From a virus, in IMG/VR virus record IMGVR_UViG_3300047554_000428, positions 1 to 34,475 of that record: a stretch of 34,475 nt of DNA; one strand, given 5' to 3'. The stretch's first letter is position 1. Each line of letters begins with the position of its first letter. The position numbers and the translations under genes are program-made. Shown one piece after another: positions 28,590 to 34,475 of this stretch. The notes under the pieces are model-generated. The model did no database searches and was not told the DNA's origin. It saw only the letters and a list, made by a program, of their open reading frames with translations.

Positions 28590-28630
28590 AAAGAAACCCC
28601 CCGATCCTACGCAATCGGGGGGTTTCGCTT
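28590..28630 (-). terminator. Strong intrinsic terminator after the capsid gene
   Basis: AAACCCCCCGAT (28594-28605) pairs perfectly with ATCGGGGGGTTT (28614-28625); on the minus strand TTTCTTTTTC follows. It separates abundant capsid transcription from the sugar cassette. The plus strand also has a T-run, so it can act both ways. Confidence 0.92.
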
Positions 28631-28643
28631 TTTACTTCAGAGG

Positions 28644-29798
28644 TTAGCTTGCAGCGCCCTTGAAGTAGCCAATGTGCGATGCATGGCTTAGTGCACCGTC
28701 AAGCCTGATTAGACCGCGGTAAGTCACAACATCGGTGTTGAAAGCGTAGTCAGCTGACTGGTCTACGCGGATACCGCCAGCAACACGAACCTTGAATGAA
28801 GGTAGGTGTCCGAACAGTACCGACTTAGCGCCAGTAGCGACAGCAGCAACAGCAGGGTTCTCGTAAACCGAGTAGCCAAGTAGCGAACCAGGCTGACCTG
28901 CAACAGCAGAGTCTGACCAGATGTAAGCACCTGAACCATCCTTGAGCTTACGAGCAGTAGCGATACCAGTCTTTGACATCTGGAAGCCAAGACCTGGTAG
29001 AACGCGAGCACCGTCAGCGATACCGTATACAAGGTCGATTAGGTTCTCGTAGGTGAAAGCACCAGCAACGCCAGTTCCACCAGTAACAACCGAACCAGCT
29101 GCAGCAGCGAGCTTGGTGGTTAGTACAGAGTTAGCCTGTAGACCTAGTGAAGTACCTAGCTCCTGAGCAATGTATCCGGTGATGTCGAAACCTGCATCGC
29201 TTACAAGCTCCGAAGCCACGCTAACAAGCGCACCGTACTTCTCTGCACCAAGGGTGATGCTTGAGAAGGTTGGGTTTGACTCGGTGATTGCAGAACCAGC
29301 AGCAACAGAACCTGCAGATGAGGTAGCAGTTACGGTTGGGATAACAAGGTTCTCACCTGATGCGGTGTTGAATACCTCAGAAACGGTTAGCATTGGGCCA
29401 ACCAACTGAGCGATTTCAAATACGCGGTTGTAGAACGACTGACCTACGGTGTTAGCCGAAGGCACAAGAGCTGCACGGGTCTCACGAGCGAACTCGTGTC
29501 CACGAACTTCACCCATAGCGATTGCACGAAGCAAGTCAGCATCGGTGCGCTCGGTTGCTACTGATGCAGGTGCGAATGAACCTGCAGCTTCGGTAGCTGC
29601 CATTGCACGAGCTTCTACACGCTCTGCAGTTGCGATTGCGGTGTCGCGGGCTTCGATGTCAGCCTCGATACGCTCGATCTTCTGGATTTCTTCAGCAGAT
29701 AGTCCACGCTTTTCGCTCTCGGCAAGGTCAAGAACCTCACGCATCTGAGCAACAAGGTTGTTGCGAACTTCTGCCTGAGATTTGATGAACTCAGACAT
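28644..29798 (-). CDS. Major capsid protein, HK97 fold (384 aa)
   Basis: Residues about 1-100 form the helical, charged delta domain (RNNLVAQMREVLDLAESEKR, EIQKIERIEADIEARD) that scaffolds assembly and is cut off by the protease. The mature part contains TVSEVFNTASGENLVIPTVT, KYGALVSVASELVSDAGFDI and DVVTYRGLIRLDGALSHASH, typical of the family. GGAGAC precedes the ATG. An unusually complex leader (repeats, cloverleaf fold) lies upstream, bounded by its own terminators, so the gene is probably a separate highly expressed unit. Confidence 0.95.
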   Translation of the reverse strand: MSEFIKSQAEVRNNLVAQMREVLDLAESEKRGLSAEEIQKIERIEADIEARDTAIATAERVEARAMAATEAAGSFAPASVATERTDADLLRAIAMGEVRGHEFARETRAALVPSANTVGQSFYNRVFEIAQLVGPMLTVSEVFNTASGENLVIPTVTATSSAGSVAAGSAITESNPTFSSITLGAEKYGALVSVASELVSDAGFDITGYIAQELGTSLGLQANSVLTTKLAAAAGSVVTGGTGVAGAFTYENLIDLVYGIADGARVLPGLGFQMSKTGIATARKLKDGSGAYIWSDSAVAGQPGSLLGYSVYENPAVAAVATGAKSVLFGHLPSFKVRVAGGIRVDQSADYAFNTDVVTYRGLIRLDGALSHASHIGYFKGAAS

Positions 29799-29833
29799 AA
29801 TGTCTCCTTTAATAAACGGATTTAATGAACTCT

Positions 29834-30018
29834 GCCGTGGAACACAGAACAGACTAGAGGCCGTGGAACACAGAACCTACATAAATTCTACTAGATGTGT
29901 GCACAGAGGCTTGAATTAGCACTAGATGTAGTGTTTTTCGTGTGTTCGCGCGGTTTTTGGCAAATCTTCCCCTGAAACCTTGGCAAATCATCCCGTATTC
30001 GCGTGTTCGCGCGGAAAG
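29834..30018. repeat. Repeat cluster in the capsid-gene leader
   Basis: Four pairs of direct repeats in 185 bases: GCCGTGGAACACAGAAC at 29834-29850 and 29860-29876; ACTAGATGT at 29890-29898 and 29921-29929 (the second inside CACTA-GATG-TAGTG); TTGGCAAATC(T/A)TCCC near 29955 and 29982; and GTGTTCGCGCGG near 29942 and 30003. A -10-like TAGAAT lies between the first two sets on the minus strand. Probable operator array or promoter duplication for the capsid gene; no regulator assigned. Confidence 0.75.
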
Positions 30019-30019
30019 T

Positions 30020-30101
30020 GGGCTGCTAAGAATCGCACTTAGGCAACACCATACGGTGCACCTCTCGCTACTTTATTCACAATGGTCAAGTAGCACAGCC
30101 C
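30020..30101 (-). other. Cloverleaf-like, tRNA-like structured element
   Basis: Closing stem GGGCTG/CAGCCC encloses three hairpins (minus strand): GCTACTT/AAGTAGC, CACC-GTAT-GGTG and CTAAG-TGCGATT-CTTAG. The last has a 5-bp stem and 7-base loop with the T-arm G53-C61 pair and T54, C56, G57, A58 positions. A base T follows the 5' stem as at U8. No proper D arm or anticodon arm can be drawn, so this is not a standard tRNA; a degenerate or mimic structure is possible. Confidence 0.4.
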
Positions 30102-30142
30102 TAAGCCTAACCTCAGCCGTTTGACGGCACAACAACATTATA

Positions 30143-30179
30143 CAAAAAAGAACCCCCATAGGAGGGAGGCCTATGGGGG
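30143..30179 (-). terminator. Strong intrinsic terminator after protease/53-aa gene
   Basis: CCCCCATAGG (30153-30162) and CCTATGGGGG (30170-30179) form a perfect ten-pair stem; on the minus strand TTCTTTTTTG follows. It ends the portal-to-protease operon before the capsid leader. Confidence 0.92.
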
Positions 30180-30199
30180 ATAAGAAACGCCAGAACGAA

Positions 30200-30361
30200 T
30201 TAGCGAGTTTCTTTTGCCTCGACAACACGAACTTCTTTGGTCGGTTTGGTGTCGAAGTTTCTAATGTCTTTGATCAAGTCAGCAATCGCACCAGAATCAG
30301 GTGAACCAGCGACCTTATCAATAACTTTAATAGCAGCAGCAATTTCTTCAGGAGTAAACAT
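30200..30361 (-). CDS. Small hypothetical protein after the protease (53 aa)
   Basis: ATG 30361 overlaps the protease stop by one base (TAATG); TAA at 30200, 21 bases before the terminator stem. Sequence MFTPEEIAAAIKVIDKVAGS, then AIADLIKDIRNFDTKPTKEVR: short helices and a charged tail. Possibly a scaffold or capsid accessory by position; no family recognised. Confidence 0.65.
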   Translation of the reverse strand: MFTPEEIAAAIKVIDKVAGSPDSGAIADLIKDIRNFDTKPTKEVRVVEAKETR

Positions 30362-31686
30362 TACAAGCCTTTCACTAACAAGTTTAGTTTCTTTTTCTTC
30401 AAAGCAAGAATGTCACCATTAACCTCTTGCACTTCTTCAGTCTTAGTTAGTTTAGCGACAACTTCACTAATAAGAGCTGCTTGGTCAGGATCTAGTTCTT
30501 CACCAGACTCAAGTTTCATCAGACTGTCAGCCAACTGGTCAGCATCAATGTCACGCTTCTCACGAACAGAAACAGTACCAGCAGTTCCCTCGTAGGCAGG
30601 GTAAGACACCAATGAAATTTCGTGAACAGCGACATCTTCCAAAGTACGAGTGTTGCCGTCAGCAGACCAAGAATCTTTCTTCACTTGGAAACCAAAGCTC
30701 ATAGAGTCAATTACACCGGAACGAATCAACTCAGAAACGTCACGCCCGCGAGAAGTGTTAGCCATACGAGCCTCATAACCCAGACCCTTCTCATCTTCGA
30801 ACAAACGAAGTGAACCATTACGGTTAGATGCTAGAGGTTCCCCCGCGTTGTGGTTCCAGAGGAGCATGATACGGTTACGGCTCTGAAGTGAACGCTTGAA
30901 CGCCCCAGGCATAATGGTTTCAATGAAAGGTAGTGGGTGGCTTGGGCTGTTGAATAGGGCAGCATAGCCGCGAACAACTAGACCGTCACCGTCTTCACGA
31001 ATCTCAAACTCGGTGTGGTTGGTGCGGATTTCACGACCACCAATCGAGCGAGCTTCTTCCGACAGCCCTTCAAGACGAGCCTTAATAGACCATGCGGCTT
31101 TCACCCAACGGTCACGCGACTCATCGACTACAGATTCATTCATTCTTTCGCCTTTTCTATCTGCTTCAATCCTAGCAACAACTGATTGTGCATACGCTAA
31201 AGTGCGTTGTGCTGCTCTCTTTGACGGGCCTGATCCCCAAAGTAGGTGTGCCACAACACCAGCACTCGGATAGTTCTCTGAGTCTGGTTTTGCGTTAGGT
31301 GAGTCAAGGTCACCGAGGTGTCTAGCAATCCACGCTGCAATACGAATCCATTTGTCATCAGAAACGTTGCCTTGAGCCATTTCGCGGGCTTCACGAATAG
31401 TTCTGGCTACTAGACCGTCACCACCAAGACCCTGCTCATAGTATTCGAGTCCACGGCGAGCTGCTGCTCTCATGTATGCGGGTGCTGACTGGTTTACTGC
31501 ACGAGACTCTTCACGGAAGTCACCTTCGTAGGTTCCACCTGGTTCTATGTCTTCAGAGATTGATACAGCAATCATCTGGTCGATGGCATCTTGTTTGGTG
31601 TCGTGACAGGCTAGAACTTCACCGTCTTCTTTGACCACAGCCCATGATGAGCAGTCAGGTGATTCGTCAGTAATGTAGTAAGGCAT
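30361..31686 (-). CDS. Prohead protease (HK97-type) with N-terminal extension (441 aa)
   Basis: Cuts the capsid delta domain during maturation. The protease domain spans about 225-375: GLVVRGYAALFN, PGAFKRSL, LLWNHN (His279), SGVIDSMSFGF (Ser330) and VHEISLVSYPAY (His355/Glu356). The first 55 residues (CSSWAVVKEDGEVLACHDTK) and a second module at about 70-172 (AARRGLEYYEQGLGGDGLVA, then YPSAGVVAHLLWGSGPSKRA) are extra domains also found in other actinophage capsid proteases; their role is unknown. The acidic C-terminus (ADSLMKLESGEELDPDQAAL) may act in scaffolding. Confidence 0.92.
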   Translation of the reverse strand: MPYYITDESPDCSSWAVVKEDGEVLACHDTKQDAIDQMIAVSISEDIEPGGTYEGDFREESRAVNQSAPAYMRAAARRGLEYYEQGLGGDGLVARTIREAREMAQGNVSDDKWIRIAAWIARHLGDLDSPNAKPDSENYPSAGVVAHLLWGSGPSKRAAQRTLAYAQSVVARIEADRKGERMNESVVDESRDRWVKAAWSIKARLEGLSEEARSIGGREIRTNHTEFEIREDGDGLVVRGYAALFNSPSHPLPFIETIMPGAFKRSLQSRNRIMLLWNHNAGEPLASNRNGSLRLFEDEKGLGYEARMANTSRGRDVSELIRSGVIDSMSFGFQVKKDSWSADGNTRTLEDVAVHEISLVSYPAYEGTAGTVSVREKRDIDADQLADSLMKLESGEELDPDQAALISEVVAKLTKTEEVQEVNGDILALKKKKLNLLVKGL

Positions 31687-31688
31687 CG

Positions 31689-32174
31689 TTATCCTAGATT
31701 TCCAATGAGTCGGTATTGGCCAGAGGCAACACAGACTACGCTTGCTGCAGCGTATTGTTTAGCGGTTTTGGTTTTAGCATCAGCGCTTTGCAAAGTTACG
31801 CCAGAAGCAACAAAAGTGATTTGACCTGCACCATCTTGGATAAAGTCAATTCTTTCTCCAACAGCTAGTACGTTGGCTAACGTGATAGTTATAGCTGAGT
31901 TAGTTGAACGAATAATGGTGTTCTTATCGCCAGCAACAATTGTGTAGTTTGCTGATTTGTCACTTACTGTAACGGTGACTGCAGAGGCATTATGTGTGTG
32001 GCTTGTCGAGGCTTTGCCGTCAAGAGTAGTTTGTAGGTTAGTTACATCGCTGATGGCATGAGTGTGGCTCGTAGATGCCTTACCAGCCAATCCAGAAGCC
32101 AACTCAGAGCGTACAGCCTTAACCTCGGTAGCAATCCGAGTAGCAAGACTAGAGATCTGAGAGACAAGAGACAT
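31689..32174 (-). CDS. Mosaic fibre protein (161 aa)
   Basis: The N-terminus MSLVSQISSLATRIATEVKA repeats that of the next gene (MSLVTNVTNLATRVATEVKA). The middle THAISDVTNLQTTLDGKAST also occurs there. The C-terminal 92 residues (VSDKSANYTIVAGDKNTIIR onward) match the tail gene at 19144 at roughly 60%. So it combines an anchoring helix from one gene with a terminal beta domain from another. Its place between portal and protease suggests head or neck fibres. Confidence 0.75.
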   Translation of the reverse strand: MSLVSQISSLATRIATEVKAVRSELASGLAGKASTSHTHAISDVTNLQTTLDGKASTSHTHNASAVTVTVSDKSANYTIVAGDKNTIIRSTNSAITITLANVLAVGERIDFIQDGAGQITFVASGVTLQSADAKTKTAKQYAAASVVCVASGQYRLIGNLG

Positions 32175-32176
32175 AA

Positions 32177-32677
32177 CTAAACTAGACCAGCCTCAAAAGT
32201 AGTAACAAAGTTAGTAGTGGTGTCACCAACGTCAGTAGTTGATGCCTTACCATCAAGAGCAGTCTGCAAACCAGTCACATCACTAATTGCGTGAGTGTGA
32301 ACAGTAGCAGCCTTACCCGATAGTGCAGTAGTGATAGTTGATGCGTAGTTAGCATCGTCACCAAGAGCTGCAGCTAATTCGTTCAAAGTGTCTAGTGCTG
32401 CAGGAGCAGCATCTACAACAGCAGCCACAGCCGAAGTAATTGCTGTGTTGGTTTTTGACGATGACCAAACACTTGAACTGCTAGTGGTCGAATCGTTGAT
32501 TGACGGCTTATTTGATACAACGGTGTTTACTTCGTTGACTGCAGAAACAAGGCTTGTTTTGCTCGTAGTGTTTAGCGAACTCAAATCGGCAGCGTTGCCG
32601 TTGATTAGTGTTCTTAGAGCTTTGACCTCGGTAGCAACACGAGTCGCTAGATTGGTCACATTTGTTACTAATGACAT
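32177..32677 (-). CDS. Fibre-like coiled-coil protein (166 aa)
   Basis: Helical, Ala/Thr/Ser-rich protein with the shared N-terminal anchor and HTHAISDVTGLQTALDGKAS, a collar repeat found in many phage fibres. The C-terminus ends TTNFVTTFEAGLV and the gene before it ends ASLSLQFENGLI; that shared ending may be a docking peptide. No enzymatic domain. Confidence 0.72.
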   Translation of the reverse strand: MSLVTNVTNLATRVATEVKALRTLINGNAADLSSLNTTSKTSLVSAVNEVNTVVSNKPSINDSTTSSSSVWSSSKTNTAITSAVAAVVDAAPAALDTLNELAAALGDDANYASTITTALSGKAATVHTHAISDVTGLQTALDGKASTTDVGDTTTNFVTTFEAGLV

Positions 32678-33555
32678 TAGATTAATCCATTCTCAAATTG
32701 AAGCGACAGGGAGGCCATATCGTCATAGATAGGGTGAGGGGTTGAATCATTAGCGTGATTATCCACTAATGTTTGTGCATTGACAATGCTCTGGTTCTTC
32801 CAAAGACTTGTAGCAGAGTCATACACGAGTGCTTGCCCATTTGTCACATTTGTAATGCTGACATTGTGCAATTCTTCTAGTTCATAACCGTTATTGACGG
32901 TGACAAAAATTACGCCGTTCTGTGCACTTGAACGAACACATAAACCAATCATTACTGTATGGTTTGGAGCAGAAGGTTTGACAGTAGTTAGTTCTCCAGC
33001 AGTAGTTGGAGATAGCCAGACAATAGCGCCCTCAGTCAGATGTGACGTATCAATGTTTCGAACTAAACCAAAAGTAGTACAAAACGCTTTATTGCCACCA
33101 GTAGCAGTCTCAGTCATTACACCAAAGGTTTTAGACGAAGTGCCTTCGCCCATTGCTTGAGCGTAAGCCGCTGTGATGTTACCTCCATCAGAACCAACTA
33201 TGTAAACAGCTTTACCGTTTAGTAGCCCATTATTGGTCGATGATTTGACAAGTTGTACAGACTCTTGCCCAACCTGCAAAGTGACATTGCCACCCTTAAG
33301 ACCAAGATCCATAGTGCCATCAGAATCGTTCCACTTGAAACGACCAACACCACCAGTAGCATTGGCTAAAGTATTGAACTGTATAAAGTCAGGGCTAGAA
33401 ATAGACTGTACGCCCTGAATAGTAGGCTCAGTAACTAAAACATACTGATTCTGATTAACTGTCGCTGTAGCCGCACCAGCCACGTTAACAGTAGCCGCGT
33501 TATTAGCAGTTACCTCAACGACAGCAGTAGACGAAGTTACAGTAATAGTGCTCAA
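32677..33555 (-). CDS. Fibre/appendage-like structural protein (292 aa)
   Basis: Residues about 100-230 form a conserved phage appendage domain: LLNGKAVYIVGSDGGNITAA, GEGTSSKTFGVMTETATGG, FGLVRNIDTSHLTEGAIVWLSPT, KPSAPNHTVMIGLCVR and GVIFVTVNNGYELEELHNV. The N-terminus is a Thr/Val-rich strand region. The C-terminus ends LQFENGLI like its neighbour. Located in the head block, so a neck or head appendage is more likely than a tail-tip fibre. Confidence 0.78.
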   Translation of the reverse strand: MSTITVTSSTAVVEVTANNAATVNVAGAATATVNQNQYVLVTEPTIQGVQSISSPDFIQFNTLANATGGVGRFKWNDSDGTMDLGLKGGNVTLQVGQESVQLVKSSTNNGLLNGKAVYIVGSDGGNITAAYAQAMGEGTSSKTFGVMTETATGGNKAFCTTFGLVRNIDTSHLTEGAIVWLSPTTAGELTTVKPSAPNHTVMIGLCVRSSAQNGVIFVTVNNGYELEELHNVSITNVTNGQALVYDSATSLWKNQSIVNAQTLVDNHANDSTPHPIYDDMASLSLQFENGLI

Positions 33556-33926
33556 CGAGTCACCTCTGGATCAACCAGGAACAACCCCTCAACAAGTCGA
33601 GTCACATACCCTGCAGGGCTAACCAATTCCAAATCATAAACAAACTGTTCCGTAGGTGCACCAGCAGTAGCAACACCAGCAGTAGTAGCAGCAGAAGCCT
33701 CTAAATAGATAGTGCCCGCTGTACCACCAAGAGTGATACCAGAACCAGAAGTTAGCGACAGAACGGTTGCTGTAGCATTTACAGCCTCACGAACCTGCAT
33801 ACGAGCCGAATACCCCGTTAGGTTCACCGGAGTAGTCACAGTACCAGCAGTAGTAGTCCAAGTGAGCGTATAGTCCCAAGAAGCACCTTGGTACATTGTC
33901 AAATCAAGAGAAGCAGGTGCTTGCAT
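33552..33926 (-). CDS. BppU-N-like structural protein (124 aa)
   Basis: The pattern MYQGASWDYTLTWTT, VNLTGYSARMQVREA, ITLGGTAGTIYLEAS, FVYDLELVSPAGYVTRLVEG, then DPEVTR matches the small beta-sandwich that anchors baseplate or appendage fibres in many phages (BppU N-terminal-like). It overlaps the portal by one base and the appendage protein by four. Probably the docking base for the fibres encoded next. Confidence 0.78.
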   Translation of the reverse strand: MQAPASLDLTMYQGASWDYTLTWTTTAGTVTTPVNLTGYSARMQVREAVNATATVLSLTSGSGITLGGTAGTIYLEASAATTAGVATAGAPTEQFVYDLELVSPAGYVTRLVEGLFLVDPEVTR

Positions 33927-34475
33927 TAGCCCTCCGGTTGTAGAGTAGTCGGGATGCCACCATCGTGTTGTACAGGAGGCAAGTCAAGTTTCTTCAAGGT
34001 GTCTTCAGGGTCATAACCAGTCTGTACCATCTTGGTAGCCATGTTGACCTTAGCTTCCATAGCAGGAATACCCTGAGCAGTCAGATCAACCATTGCTAGA
34101 GATACACGGTGTGAATCGCCGCCCTCTACAGGAGGTAGGTCTTCAAAACGGCGAACCTCGTTGACCGAGTATGCGCCAAGGGTAGTCATAGTGCTGTAAG
34201 CCTGTACACGGCTGTTCACATCGCCACGGAGCAAACCGTCAATGTTGAACTTTAGGAAAGCCTCGTTAGGTAGCAGAGTGCTGTAAGACCATTCGAGTTT
34301 CTCAATGTATGGGCGAAGAGTGTGAGTGACGAACTGGATTGCGTTCTGTTCCACCGAAGCATACGACTGAGTACCAGGAATACCCATAAACGATAGTGGA
34401 ATGTTGAAAGCGCGAGCCATTTCCTCAACAGCGAAGCGGCGAGACTCAATGAACTGTGCAGAGTCGTTATCAACC
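33926..34475 (-). CDS. Portal protein, C-terminal part (joins to 1-876)
   Basis: Unique sequence 33926-34348 encodes the last 140 residues; 34349-34475 repeats bases 1-127. It contains the portal segments VEEMARAFNIPLSFMG (across the join), RPYIEKLEWSYSTLLPNEAF, LLRGDVNSRVQAYSTMTTLG and VNEVRRFEDLPPVEGGD. It ends GGIPTTLQPEG. Confidence 0.95.
   Translation of the reverse strand, partial: VDNDSAQFIESRRFAVEEMARAFNIPLSFMGIPGTQSYASVEQNAIQFVTHTLRPYIEKLEWSYSTLLPNEAFLKFNIDGLLRGDVNSRVQAYSTMTTLGAYSVNEVRRFEDLPPVEGGDSHRVSLAMVDLTAQGIPAMEAKVNMATKMVQTGYDPEDTLKKLDLPPVQHDGGIPTTLQPEG
34349..34475. repeat. Terminal direct repeat, right copy
   Basis: Exact copy of bases 1-127; see the left copy. Remove one copy when circularising. 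Confidence 0.95.

Noticed and set aside
30020-30101. Canonical tRNA gene
   Set aside because: The T-arm and acceptor resemble a tRNA, but there is no acceptable D arm, no 5-bp/7-base anticodon arm, and position 1:72 is mismatched. No other tRNA was recognised in the window by eye.
1-34475. CRISPR array, insertion sequence, integrase/attachment site, toxin-antitoxin pair
   Set aside because: No regularly spaced repeats with unique spacers, no transposase motifs, no tyrosine or serine recombinase, and no recognisable toxin-antitoxin gene pair were found on reading both strands.

Overview
The window is the genome of a tailed phage with a long non-contractile tail (siphovirus), almost certainly infecting an actinobacterium. 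Bases 1-127 are repeated exactly at 34349-34475, so this is a circular assembly cut inside the portal gene; the unique length is 34,348 bp. The host call rests on a WhiB-family gene (WhiB proteins are confined to Actinobacteria and their phages), an NrdH-type redoxin, two actinobacterial-type LexA/SOS boxes, and an actinophage-like small-gene complement. Codon use and base composition suggest a moderate-GC host such as a freshwater or other uncultured actinobacterium (inference).

Nearly every gene is on the minus strand; only whiB (15926-16225) is on the plus strand. In transcription order the virion half runs: a GT-skewed non-coding region (3096-3490, candidate packaging site), small terminase, a 39-aa protein, large terminase, a 45-aa membrane protein, the portal (876 through the join to 33926), four fibre or appendage-like genes (33926-31689), prohead protease, a 53-aa protein, terminator, a repeat-rich leader with a cloverleaf-like fold (29834-30101), major capsid protein and terminator. 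A three-gene glycosyltransferase/cytidylyltransferase cassette follows (28511-26258). Next come head-tail connector, tail terminator, tail tube, tail chaperones with a -1 frameshift, a gp10-like protein, tape measure, minor tail protein, a tip protein, three tandem paralogous tip proteins, and a lysis block (holin candidates and M23 endolysin).

The early half runs from 15873 down to 3543: YqaJ-type exonuclease, ERF-like annealing protein, coiled-coil proteins, HNH nuclease, a cytosine-5 methyltransferase split into two overlapping frames, a structured intergenic region, a zinc protein, SSB, RusA resolvase, a winged-helix protein, NrdH, a run of small helical and zinc proteins, a metallophosphoesterase, an FmdB-like protein and a second HNH nuclease. 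Beyond an intergenic region with six iteron-like repeats and two SOS boxes lies an island of small, mostly zinc-ribbon proteins (6038-3543). Five of these share one near-identical translation-initiation leader. A strong terminator closes the island.

No DNA polymerase, primase, helicase, integrase or classical immunity repressor is visible. The phage probably uses the host replisome plus its own recombination set (exonuclease, annealing protein, SSB, RusA). The most unusual features are the overlapping two-frame methyltransferase, the LexA-box/iteron region driving the zinc-protein island, the sugar-transfer cassette inside the head module, fibre genes between portal and protease that share a domain with a tail gene 12 kb away, and two structured non-coding regions.
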